A DNA stretch of 64,000 nucleotides from Streptomyces sp. DSM 15324. GTDB lineage: Bacteria > Actinomycetota > Actinomycetes > Streptomycetales > Streptomycetaceae. Position numbers and translations under genes: made by a program. The stretch lies in the NCBI RefSeq assembly GCF_001514285.1, contig NZ_KQ949025.1, positions 667,966 to 731,965 on the forward strand. The letters run 5' to 3'. The notes beneath the pieces were generated by a model that did not search any database, had not been told where the DNA came from, and worked only from the letters and a program-made list of their open reading frames with translations. Below are positions 50,257 through 57,589 of the stretch, in pieces; the stretch's first letter is position 1, and each line of letters starts with the position of its first letter.

Positions 50257-50281
50257 AGGGGCCCGCTTCCGGCGGGCCCCT
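50257..50281 (+). terminator. Hairpin between xis and int
   Basis: AGGGGCCCGC-TTCCG-GCGGGCCCCT forms a 10-bp stem that ends 3 bases before the int ribosome-binding site (GGAG). It could attenuate int or mask its translation start, so that int and xis levels differ. Confidence 0.6.
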
Positions 50282-50292
50282 CTGGAGTTCAT

Positions 50293-51672
50293 ATGGCACT
50301 GACCTACGACGTTCGCCTCTACTCCATCGAGGTTCGCAAGGATCGCCCGAAGCCCTACCGCCTGCGCTGGCTGGTCGGGGAGCGCAAGCACTCCAAGAGC
50401 TACACACTCAAGATCCAGGCCGAGGGGCGCCGCTCGGAACTCATGTCCGCCGTGCGGCGCGGCGACCAGTTCGACGAGGAAACGGGCCTGCCCGTATCCG
50501 AATTGCGCGCCAAGCAGGGCTCCATCACGTGGTACGAGCACAGCCGCGCGTACGTCGACCGAAAGTGGGCGCTGGCCCCGGCGAAGTCGCGGAAGAACTA
50601 CGCCGATGCGCTGGCAACCATCACTCCCGCGCTCGTGAAGAGCAAGGCGGGGATGCCCGACAACGCGCTGATGCGGCGCGCGCTGTACGGGTGGGCGTAC
50701 AACCGGAACCGCTGGAACGAGACCCCACCGGACGATGTGGCCCGCGCCCTCACCTGGATCTCCAAGCACTCCATGCCAGTCTCGGCACTGGAGGACCCGG
50801 CGACCGTACGGATGGCCCTGGACGCACTGTCCCTACGGCTGGACGGGAAGGAGGCAGCGCCGCGCACCGCGAAGCGCAAGCGAGCCTGCCTGAGTGACGT
50901 TCTCGGGCTCGCCGTGGAAGAGCAGTACTTCACGATGCCGGTCAACCCGATCACGGCCGTGAAGTGGACCGCCCCGAAGTCGGTGGAAGCGGTGGACCCT
51001 GAGAGCGTCGCCAACCCCCGCCAGGTCCGCGCGCTGCTGGCAGGGGTGCGCGAGCAGGGCCCGCGCGGGCGGCACCTGGAAGCGTTCTTCGGATGCCTGT
51101 ACTACGGGGCCATGCGTCCTGCTGAGGCCGCCGGACTGCGGGTGAGTCAGTGCCACCTCCCGGAGACCGGGTGGGGGATGCTCACCCTGCGGCAAGGAGT
51201 TGTCCGGGCCGGACGGAGCTGGACCGACGACGGTACGGCGCATGAGACGCGCCACCTCAAGGCCCGCGCCAAGAAGGACTCCCGGCCGGTGCCGATCCCG
51301 CCGCACTTCGTCCGTCTGCTGCGGCAGCACATCGCTACACACGGCACGGCACCCGATGGCCGGCTCTTTCGGACGAACCGCGATGGCCTGCTCCAGGAGA
51401 CCGGCTACGGGGAGGTGTGGGCCAAGGCCCGGAAGGACGTGCTGAGCGAGGCGGAAACGGCCTCGCTGCTGGCTCGTCGCCCCTACGACCTCCGGCACGC
51501 CGGCGTCTCGTTCTGGCTCAGTTCCGGGGTGGATGCGATGGAGTGTGCCCGGCGTGCCGGCCACAGCGTCGCGGTGCTGCACAAGGTGTACGCCAAGGTG
51601 CTTGACCAGACGCGAGAGCACGCGAACAGCCGCATCGATGCAGCCCTACGGGAGTGGAACGAGCCGGAGTGA
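50293..51672 (+). CDS. int: Tyrosine recombinase integrase
   Basis: The 459-residue integrase has an arm-binding N terminus, a core-binding SAM-like domain and a catalytic domain. Catalytic residues are Arg275 (YYGAMRPAEAAGLRV), Arg401 and His402 (PYDLRHAGVSFWL), His424 (RRAGHSVAVLHKVY) and the nucleophile Tyr433. Position 398 is Tyr where many integrases have His, a usual actinobacterial variant. It lies beside attR and is co-directional with xis. Confidence 0.95.
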   Translation: MALTYDVRLYSIEVRKDRPKPYRLRWLVGERKHSKSYTLKIQAEGRRSELMSAVRRGDQFDEETGLPVSELRAKQGSITWYEHSRAYVDRKWALAPAKSRKNYADALATITPALVKSKAGMPDNALMRRALYGWAYNRNRWNETPPDDVARALTWISKHSMPVSALEDPATVRMALDALSLRLDGKEAAPRTAKRKRACLSDVLGLAVEEQYFTMPVNPITAVKWTAPKSVEAVDPESVANPRQVRALLAGVREQGPRGRHLEAFFGCLYYGAMRPAEAAGLRVSQCHLPETGWGMLTLRQGVVRAGRSWTDDGTAHETRHLKARAKKDSRPVPIPPHFVRLLRQHIATHGTAPDGRLFRTNRDGLLQETGYGEVWAKARKDVLSEAETASLLARRPYDLRHAGVSFWLSSGVDAMECARRAGHSVAVLHKVYAKVLDQTREHANSRIDAALREWNEPE

Positions 51673-51686
51673 CCATGCTCACCGCC

Positions 51687-51703
51687 GGGGGACACCTGGG
51701 GGA
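51687..51703 (+). repeat. Right arm copy of the 17-bp end repeat
   Basis: GGGGGACACCTGGGGGA is identical to 39994-40010 and starts 15 bases past the int stop. Here GGGGGACAC itself occurs twice with an 11-bp period (51687 and 51698), as expected for paired recombinase arm sites. Confidence 0.6.
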
Positions 51704-51797
51704 CACGCACTGATCAAAGGTGGGATAGGGGCGGTACGAGGTGAGACACGTCCACGCCCCATCCACGGCGAATCGAACGATGCGGGACAACTAGAAA

Positions 51798-51834
51798 CCC
51801 CCTCTGACCAGGTAAGTAACCTGATCAGAGGGGG
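51798..51834. terminator. Element-borne terminator next to attR
   Basis: CCCCCTCTGACCAGGT pairs with ACCTGATCAGAGGGGG (one mismatch) around AAGTA. On the plus strand it would end int. On the minus strand it lies 12 bases past the tRNA-Tyr 3' end and can replace the host terminator displaced to 39838-39880. Confidence 0.75.
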
Positions 51835-51839
51835 CTTCC

Positions 51840-51896
51840 CTCAGCGTGGCGGCGCCAGGATTCGAACCTGGGAAGGCTGAGCCGGCAGATTTACAG
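51840..51896 (-). repeat. attR: 57-bp direct repeat within tRNA-Tyr
   Basis: It is identical to 39884-39940 and supplies the 3' part of the functional tRNA-Tyr from the anticodon loop onward. Crossover occurred somewhere in these 57 bp, most probably near the anticodon end. Confidence 0.95.
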
Positions 51897-51928
51897 TCTG
51901 CTCCCTTTGGCCGCTCGGGCACACCGCC
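51847..51928 (-). tRNA. tRNA-Tyr (GTA), intact, integration site
   Basis: An 82-base class II tRNA with acceptor GGCGGTG pairing CGCCGCC, long variable arm and T arm CAGGTTCGAATCCTG. The anticodon is GTA (complement at 51892-51894), discriminator A, CCA not encoded. The 3' 50 bases come from the element's attR copy, so tRNA function is kept after integration. Confidence 0.95.
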
Positions 51929-52152
51929 GGGTTTCGCTGCCGTTCGCACCGCTTTTCGGCGGTGCTCCCTGGCAACGACGTAAACAATACCCGATGCCGG
52001 GGGGTGCTCCGCCACCCGATTGATCTCCACCCCGACGACCACGGGTGGCTAGGCTTGTCCGGATGCGGTCCGGGATCACACCGGGCTCGGCGGCCGCTCC
52101 ACGTACGCCGATCCGCAGCTCACACGCACCCCGATACAAGGAGCCACAGGAC

Positions 52153-52641
52153 ATGGCCGACTCCAGTTTCGACATCGTCTCGAAGGTCGAGCGGCAGGAG
52201 GTCGACAACGCCCTCAACCAGGCCGCCAAGGAGATCTCGCAGCGCTACGACTTCAAGGGCGTGGGCGCCTCCATCTCCTGGTCCGGCGAGAAGATCCTCA
52301 TGGAGGCGAACTCCGAGGACCGGGTGAACGCCGTCCTCGACGTCTTCCAGTCGAAGCTGATCAAGCGCGGGATCTCACTGAAGGCGCTGGACGCGGGCGA
52401 GCCGCAGCTCTCCGGCAAGGAGTACAAGCTCTTCGCGGAGATCAAGGAGGGCATCTCCCAGGAGAACGCCAAGAAGGTGGCGAAGCTCATCCGCGACGAG
52501 GGCCCCAAGGGCGTCAAGGCCCAGGTGCAGGGCGACGAACTGCGCGTCAGCTCCAAGAGCCGTGACGACCTCCAGGCCGTCATCTCCCTGCTGAAGGGTC
52601 AGGACTTCGACTTCGCCCTGCAGTTCGTGAACTACCGGTAG
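52153..52641 (+). CDS. YajQ-family nucleotide/c-di-GMP-binding protein
   Basis: The 162-residue protein (ATG 52153, [20 protein letters not shown]) is a full-length YajQ/UPF0234 protein with two RRM-like folds. Conserved stretches are [32 protein letters not shown] and [20 protein letters not shown]. Family members bind nucleic acids or c-di-GMP; the role in Streptomyces is not known. It follows tRNA-Tyr divergently. Confidence 0.92.
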   Translation: MADSSFDIVSKVERQEVDNALNQAAKEISQRYDFKGVGASISWSGEKILMEANSEDRVNAVLDVFQSKLIKRGISLKALDAGEPQLSGKEYKLFAEIKEGISQENAKKVAKLIRDEGPKGVKAQVQGDELRVSSKSRDDLQAVISLLKGQDFDFALQFVNYR

Positions 52642-52674
52642 CTCGGCCGCCGTCCGGCCGCTCCCGGTGACGAC

Positions 52675-52706
52675 GAAGGGCGGGCACCCCACGGTGCCCG
52701 CCCTTC
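52675..52706. terminator. Terminator between YajQ-family gene and GlsB-type gene
   Basis: A 14-bp perfect stem (GAAGGGCGGGCACC and its complement) with loop CCAC lies between convergent genes and ends in TTCTC on the plus side. It can serve both. Confidence 0.85.
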
Positions 52707-52724
52707 TCGCCCGCCGGACCGGGG

Positions 52725-52991
52725 TCAGTCGCGGGAGTTGCCGAACAGCAGCCGGTAGACGATCAGCAGCACGAGCGAGCCACCGATCGCCGCCACCCAG
52801 GTGGCGCCGTCGTAGAAGTCCTTGGAGATCGGGTGGTCCAGCCAGCGGGCCGAGATCCAACCGCCGATGAACGCGCCCGCGATGCCGATGAAGGTCGTTC
52901 CGATGAACCCGCCCGGGTCCCGCCCCGGCAGCAGGACCTTGGCGATGACTCCGGCCAACAGTCCCAGGATGATCCAGCTGATGATGCCCAT
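52725..52991 (-). CDS. GlsB/YeaQ/YmgE-family stress membrane protein
   Basis: An 88-residue protein with three hydrophobic helices. MGIISWIILGLLAGVIAKVL, then GGFIGTTFIGIAGAFIGGW and VAAIGGSLVLLIVYRLLFG give the Gly-rich transglycosylase-associated (Transgly_assoc) pattern. Such proteins are often stress-induced; the mechanism is unknown. Confidence 0.9.
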   Translation of the reverse strand: MGIISWIILGLLAGVIAKVLLPGRDPGGFIGTTFIGIAGAFIGGWISARWLDHPISKDFYDGATWVAAIGGSLVLLIVYRLLFGNSRD

Positions 52992-53095
52992 GTCCTGAAC
53001 CTGCCCTTCCGTGCCGTGCCCGTGCCGCCCGGGCGCTGTGATCTCGCTCGCTCCGCGAGCGCGCGCACGAGGAGCGCCGGCGTCGCGTGCGTGTC

Positions 53096-53158
53096 GCGTT
53101 CACGCGCGTGCGTGTGGCGTTCACGCGCGTGCGTGTGGCGTTCACGCGCGTGCGTGTC
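53096..53158. repeat. Three tandem 21-bp repeats
   Basis: A 21-bp unit starting GCGTTCACGCGCG is repeated three times head to tail (53096-53116, 53117-53137, 53138-53158; the last base of the third differs). Degenerate GTGTCG/GTTC copies continue to about 53190. The array lies in the gap before the APC transporter start at 53243. Frames through it give low-complexity heptapeptides and no ribosome-binding site, so it is non-coding. Confidence 0.85.
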
Positions 53159-53242
53159 GTGTTCGCTCGCGTTCGTGTCGTGTTGTCGTGGACGACGCCC
53201 CGACGGCATCCGGTGGTTCCGCCGGTCAGTAGGGTGCGGCCC

Positions 53243-54493
53243 ATGACACCGTCCGGAGCCCCCGCCGCACTGCGGCGGACCCTGGGCGTCGGCGACGCCG
53301 TGGTCATCGGCCTCGGCTCGATGATCGGCGCCGGCGTCTTCGCCGCCCTCGCCCCCGCCGCGCGCGCCGCGGGCTCCGGACTGCTGCTCGGACTCGCCCT
53401 CGCCGCCCTGGTCGCCTACTGCAACGCCATGGCGTCGGCCCGCCTCGCCGCCCTGTACCCGGCCTCGGGCGGCACCTATGTGTACGGCCGCGAACGCCTG
53501 GGCGAGTTCTGGGGCTACCTGGCCGGCTGGTCGTTCGTGGTGGGGAAGACGGCCTCCTGTGCGGCGATGGCGCTGACGGTCGGGGCCTACGTCTGGCCGG
53601 CGCAGGCGCACGCGGTGGCGGTCGCCGCCGTGGTGGCCCTGACCGCCGTCAACTACGGCGGCATCCAGAAGTCGGCCTGGCTGACGCGGGCGATCGTGTC
53701 GGTGGTCCTCGCGGTCCTCGCCGCCGTGGTCGTGGTGTGCCTGGGCTCCGGCGCCTCGGACGCCGGGCGCCTGGACGCCGGCATCTCGGGCGGCCCGGGC
53801 GGTGTGCTCCAGGCCGCGGGTCTGCTCTTCTTCGCGTTCGCCGGGTACGCCCGCATCGCGACCCTCGGCGAAGAGGTACGCGATCCGGCGCGCACCATCC
53901 CCCGCGCGATCCCCCTCGCGCTGGGCATCACCCTGGTCGTCTACGCGTGCGTGGCGGTCGCCGTGCTGTCCGTGCTGGGCGCCGGAGCCCTCGGCCGGGC
54001 GGAGGCGCCGCTGGCCGACGCCGTGCGGGCGGCGGGCGTGCCGGGGATGGTGCCGGTGGTGCGGGTCGGGGCGGCCGTGGCCGCGCTGGGCTCCCTGCTC
54101 GCGCTCATCCTGGGCGTCTCCCGCACCACCCTGGCCATGGCGCGCGACCGCCATCTGCCCGGCGCGCTGGCGGCCGTTCACCCGCGCTTCCAGGTGCCTC
54201 ACCGGGCCGAGCTGGCCGTCGGCGCGGTGGTGGCGGTGCTGGCCGCCACGGTCGACGTGCGGGGCGCGATCGGCTTCTCGTCCTTCGGCGTGCTCGCCTA
54301 CTACGCGGTGGCCAACGCCTCGGCCTGGACCCTGGACGGCTCCCCGACCGCACGGGCGCTCCCCGCGCTGGGCCTCCTCGGCTGTGCGACCCTGGCGTTC
54401 GCCCTCCCCCTGGCGTCCGTGGTGACCGGGGCGGCCGTACTGACGGCGGGCGCGCTCGCGTACGGGGTCCGGAGGCGGCTCGGCGGGCGGTGA
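53243..54493 (+). CDS. APC-superfamily amino acid permease
   Basis: The 416-residue protein (ATG 53243) has about twelve hydrophobic segments. The APC start motif VVIGLGSMIGAGVFAALAPA holds the GxxIGAG substrate-backbone loop, followed by SARLAALYPASGGTYVYGRE and the helix 6 region LLFFAFAGYARIATLGEEVRDP. It probably exchanges or imports an amino acid or amine, with the substrate unknown. The 21-bp repeats occupy its upstream region. Confidence 0.88.
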   Translation: MTPSGAPAALRRTLGVGDAVVIGLGSMIGAGVFAALAPAARAAGSGLLLGLALAALVAYCNAMASARLAALYPASGGTYVYGRERLGEFWGYLAGWSFVVGKTASCAAMALTVGAYVWPAQAHAVAVAAVVALTAVNYGGIQKSAWLTRAIVSVVLAVLAAVVVVCLGSGASDAGRLDAGISGGPGGVLQAAGLLFFAFAGYARIATLGEEVRDPARTIPRAIPLALGITLVVYACVAVAVLSVLGAGALGRAEAPLADAVRAAGVPGMVPVVRVGAAVAALGSLLALILGVSRTTLAMARDRHLPGALAAVHPRFQVPHRAELAVGAVVAVLAATVDVRGAIGFSSFGVLAYYAVANASAWTLDGSPTARALPALGLLGCATLAFALPLASVVTGAAVLTAGALAYGVRRRLGGR

Positions 54494-54566
54494 GGGGCCC
54501 ACGGGCCACAGGGGTCAGGGGTCTCGGGGATCGGGGGTCCCCGGTCCCTGTGCCGCCCGTGACGCG

Positions 54567-54959
54567 TCAGCGCCCGGCGAACGGCTGGTCCGTGGGCACG
54601 ATCTCGCGGCCCAGCGGGAACAGCGAGACGGGGATCAGCTTGAAGTTCGCGATGCCGAACGGGATGCCGATGATGGTCACGCACAGGGCGAGCCCGGTGA
54701 CGATGTGCCCGAGGGCGAGCCACCAGCCGGCGAGGACCAGCCAGAGCACGTTGCCCACGCAGGAGGGCGCGCCGGCGTCCCGCCGTTCGACCGTGGTGTA
54801 GCCGAAGGGCCAGAGCGCGTAGACGCCGATACGGAATGCGGCGACGCCGAAAGGTATGCCGATGATCGTGACGCAGAGCAGCAGGCCCGCGAGGAGGTAG
54901 GCGAGGAACAGCCAGAACCCGCTCAGGACGAGCCAGATGACGTTCAGGATGGTCTTCAC
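54567..54959 (-). CDS. YccF-domain membrane protein
   Basis: The 130-residue protein starts at GTG 54959, inside the htpX stop (GTGA), so it is translationally coupled. It contains two copies of the YccF domain, each with [10 protein letters not shown], and about four hydrophobic segments. Function unknown. Its coupling to HtpX suggests a role in membrane-protein quality control. Confidence 0.85.
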   Translation of the reverse strand: MKTILNVIWLVLSGFWLFLAYLLAGLLLCVTIIGIPFGVAAFRIGVYALWPFGYTTVERRDAGAPSCVGNVLWLVLAGWWLALGHIVTGLALCVTIIGIPFGIANFKLIPVSLFPLGREIVPTDQPFAGR

Positions 54960-55819
54960 TGGTGGCGACCTGCCATTTTCTCGAGCCGGGCGATGCGTTC
55001 CGCCATCGGCGGGTGGGTCGAGAACATCTTGGTGAGGCCCTGGCCCGGTCGGAACGGGTTCGCGATCATCATGTGGCTCGCGGTCTCGATCCGGGGCTCG
55101 GGGGGAAGCGGGAGTTGTTTGGTGCCCCTCTCCAGTTTGCGCAGGGCGCCGGCGAGGGCAAGCGGGTCGCCGGTGAGCTGGGCCCCGGAGGCGTCGGCCT
55201 CGTACTCCCGGGAGCGGCTGATGGCGAGTTGGATCAGGCTGGCGGCGAGCGGGCCGAGGATCATGATCAGCAGCATGCCCAGGAGACCGGGGCCGTCGTC
55301 GTCGTCGGAGCGGCCGATCGGGATCAGCCAGGCGAAGTTGACCAGGAACATGATCACGGAGGCGAGGGCGCCGGCCACCGAGGAGATGAGGATGTCGCGG
55401 TTGTAGACGTGGCTGAGCTCGTGGCCGATGACTCCGCGCAGTTCTCGCTCGTCGAGGATGCGCAGGATGCCCTCGGTGCAGCACACCGCGGCGTTGCGCG
55501 GGTTGCGGCCGGTGGCGAAGGCGTTGGGTGCCTCGGTCGGGGAGATGTACAGCCGGGGCATGGGCTGGCGGGCCTGGGTGGAGAGGTCGCGGACCATCCG
55601 GTACAGGGCGGGCGCCTCGAACTCGCTGACCGGCCGGGCGCGCATCGCGCGTAGCGCCAGCTTGTCGCTGTTCCAGTACGCGTACGCGTTCGTCCCGAGG
55701 GCGATCAGGACCGCGATCACCAGTCCCGCCCGGCCGAAGAAGCTGCCGATGACGATGATGAGCGCGGACAGTCCCCCGAGGAGTACTGCCGTCCTGAGCC
55801 CGTTGTGCCGGCGGTGCAC
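54956..55819 (-). CDS. htpX: Membrane zinc metalloprotease HtpX
   Basis: HtpX degrades misfolded membrane proteins. GTG 55819 ([15 protein letters not shown]) with GGAGGG 6 bases upstream gives 287 residues, the family length; the frame opens 38 codons earlier without support. Two N-terminal helices, the zinc motif [11 protein letters not shown] (HExxH), and the third ligand region [13 protein letters not shown] are intact. Confidence 0.93.
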   Translation of the reverse strand: MHRRHNGLRTAVLLGGLSALIIVIGSFFGRAGLVIAVLIALGTNAYAYWNSDKLALRAMRARPVSEFEAPALYRMVRDLSTQARQPMPRLYISPTEAPNAFATGRNPRNAAVCCTEGILRILDERELRGVIGHELSHVYNRDILISSVAGALASVIMFLVNFAWLIPIGRSDDDDGPGLLGMLLIMILGPLAASLIQLAISRSREYEADASGAQLTGDPLALAGALRKLERGTKQLPLPPEPRIETASHMMIANPFRPGQGLTKMFSTHPPMAERIARLEKMAGRHQ

Positions 55820-56005
55820 GGTACGCCCTCCAAATCGTGCGGCAGGGGAACCCTTTGCTTGCTGGTGTTCCGTCTCTCCGGAGCCCACTGGAGTCGTGGT
55901 GTCACGTCCAGTGGACCCTCCCGTACTGGTCAACGCCAGGTGGGAGCCACTAGTTCCCTTGTGCGTACGGGCAGGGAGTGGGCCGTAGGGGTGACGGCGG
56001 GGCGC

Positions 56006-57589
56006 TCAGAAGAGGGCGGTGTCGGTGAAGCGCAGGATCAGCTGGGGCGCTCCGGACAGGACGAGGCCGAGGGCGGCGGTGAGGGTGATCGCGACGGTGA
56101 GGGGGGCGGGGACCCGGTGCCTGACGGGTGCGCCCTCGGTTCCGGGGTCGGTTCCGCCTGCGGTCTCGGTCTCGGGCTCGCCTTCGGGGGCGCGGAACAG
56201 CAGGGCCGTCCACCGGAGGTAGTAGTAGAGGGCGATCACGACGTTGACGGCCATGACGACCGCGAGCCAGCCCAGCCCCGCGTCGACGGCCGCCGAGAAG
56301 ACGGTGACCTTCGCGAAGAGCCCGATGACGCCCGGCGGCAGTCCGGCCAGGCACAGCAGGAAGAAGGCCAGGAGGAGCGCGGAGAGCGGATGGCGGGCGT
56401 GCAGACCCCGGTAGTCGGTGAGGCGGTTGCGCGGGCTCGTACGGCCCACCAGGGCGGCCACCGCGAAGGCGCCGAGGTTCACGGCGGCGTACATGAGGGC
56501 GTAGGCGACGGTGGAGCCGACGGCGTGCTCGGCGTCGTCGGTGTACGCGGCGGCGGCGATCGGTACGAGGAGGTAGCCGGCCTGGCCCACGGAGGACCAG
56601 GCGAGCAGGCGTACGGCGCTGTACGCGCGCGTGGCCTGCTGGCGCAGGGCGCCGACGTTGCCCACGGTCATGGTGAGGGCGGCCAGCGCGGCCAGGGCGG
56701 GGCCCCAGACGTCGGCGTAGGAGGGCAGGCCGACGACGGTGACGAGGATGAGGCCGGAGAAGCCGACGGCCTTGCCGACGACCGACAGGTAGGCGGCGAT
56801 CGGCAGGGGGGCGCCGATGTAGGTGTCGGGGACCCAGAAGTGGAAGGGGACGGCGGCCGTCTTGAAGGCGAAGCCGACCAGGGTGAGGACGACGCCGGTC
56901 TGGGCGAGGGTGTGGAACTGCCCGTCGACGTGCTGGATGCGGTCGGCGATCCGGGTGAGGTAGAGGGTGCCGGTCGTGGCGTAGAGGAAGCTGATGCCCA
57001 TCAGGCTGACGGCGGTCGCGGTGACCGACGACAGGAAGAACTTCAGCGCCGCCTCGGCGGACCTGCGGTCGCCGTGCCGGATGCCGACGAGGGCGAACGC
57101 GGGCAGGGAGGCGACCTCCAGGGCGACGACCAGGGTGGCGAGGTCGCGGGAGGCGGGCAGCAGGGCGGCGCCGGCGGCGGAGGACAGCAGCAGGAACCAG
57201 AACTCCCCTTCGGGGAGCCGGCCGCGCGCGTCCTTCAGGGCGGTGACCGACAGGAGGGCGGCCAGCAGGGCTCCGCCGAGGACCAGGAACTGGATGACGA
57301 GGGTGAAGCGGTCGGCCGTGTAGCTGCACGCGTGCGCGTCGCCGGTCAGGCAGAACGTGGAGCGGTCGCCGTCCCGGAGGGGCAGCAGGAGGGCGGTGGA
57401 GGCGGCGAGTCCGGCGACGGAGAGCCGGCCGAGGAGCGGCTTGCGGGCGTCGGCCAGGAACAGGTCGGCGACCAGGACGACGAGGGCGACGACCGCCGCG
57501 AGCAGGGGCGGGGCGATCGCGAGCCAGTCGACGGACTGGACCAGTGACGCGGCCAGGGGCTGGGCGAGGTGCTGGGCCGGGGAGCTCAT
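56006..57589 (-). CDS. nuoN: NADH-quinone oxidoreductase subunit N
   Basis: NuoN is an antiporter-like proton-pumping subunit of complex I. The 527-residue protein starts at ATG 57589, overlapping the nuoM stop (ATGA). About fourteen helices are seen. Key segments are VVALEVASLPAFALVG with the conserved Glu, EAALKFFLSSVTATAVSLMG with a pump Lys, and FKTAAVPFHFWVPDTYIGAP. It is the last gene of the operon. Confidence 0.95.
   Translation of the reverse strand: MSSPAQHLAQPLAASLVQSVDWLAIAPPLLAAVVALVVLVADLFLADARKPLLGRLSVAGLAASTALLLPLRDGDRSTFCLTGDAHACSYTADRFTLVIQFLVLGGALLAALLSVTALKDARGRLPEGEFWFLLLSSAAGAALLPASRDLATLVVALEVASLPAFALVGIRHGDRRSAEAALKFFLSSVTATAVSLMGISFLYATTGTLYLTRIADRIQHVDGQFHTLAQTGVVLTLVGFAFKTAAVPFHFWVPDTYIGAPLPIAAYLSVVGKAVGFSGLILVTVVGLPSYADVWGPALAALAALTMTVGNVGALRQQATRAYSAVRLLAWSSVGQAGYLLVPIAAAAYTDDAEHAVGSTVAYALMYAAVNLGAFAVAALVGRTSPRNRLTDYRGLHARHPLSALLLAFFLLCLAGLPPGVIGLFAKVTVFSAAVDAGLGWLAVVMAVNVVIALYYYLRWTALLFRAPEGEPETETAGGTDPGTEGAPVRHRVPAPLTVAITLTAALGLVLSGAPQLILRFTDTALF

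Larger units (their letters stand above)
39884..51896. mobile_element. Integrated AICE at tRNA-Tyr
   Basis: A 12-kb element is bounded by 57-bp direct repeats of the tRNA-Tyr 3' end. It carries the full AICE set: tyrosine integrase and excisionase beside attR, a primase-polymerase and P-loop replication protein, a TraB/FtsK-type double-stranded DNA translocase, spread (Spd) proteins and a GntR repressor. The free form would be 11,956 bp. SLP1 of S. coelicolor uses a tRNA-Tyr site too, and pSAM2 is the type member with a similar gene plan. All genes look intact, so excision and transfer could still occur. Confidence 0.93.

Noticed and set aside
53087..53242. An N-terminal extension of the APC permease through the 21-bp repeats
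   Set aside because: The extension is a heptapeptide repeat without family similarity. ATG 53243 starts a normal APC N terminus.
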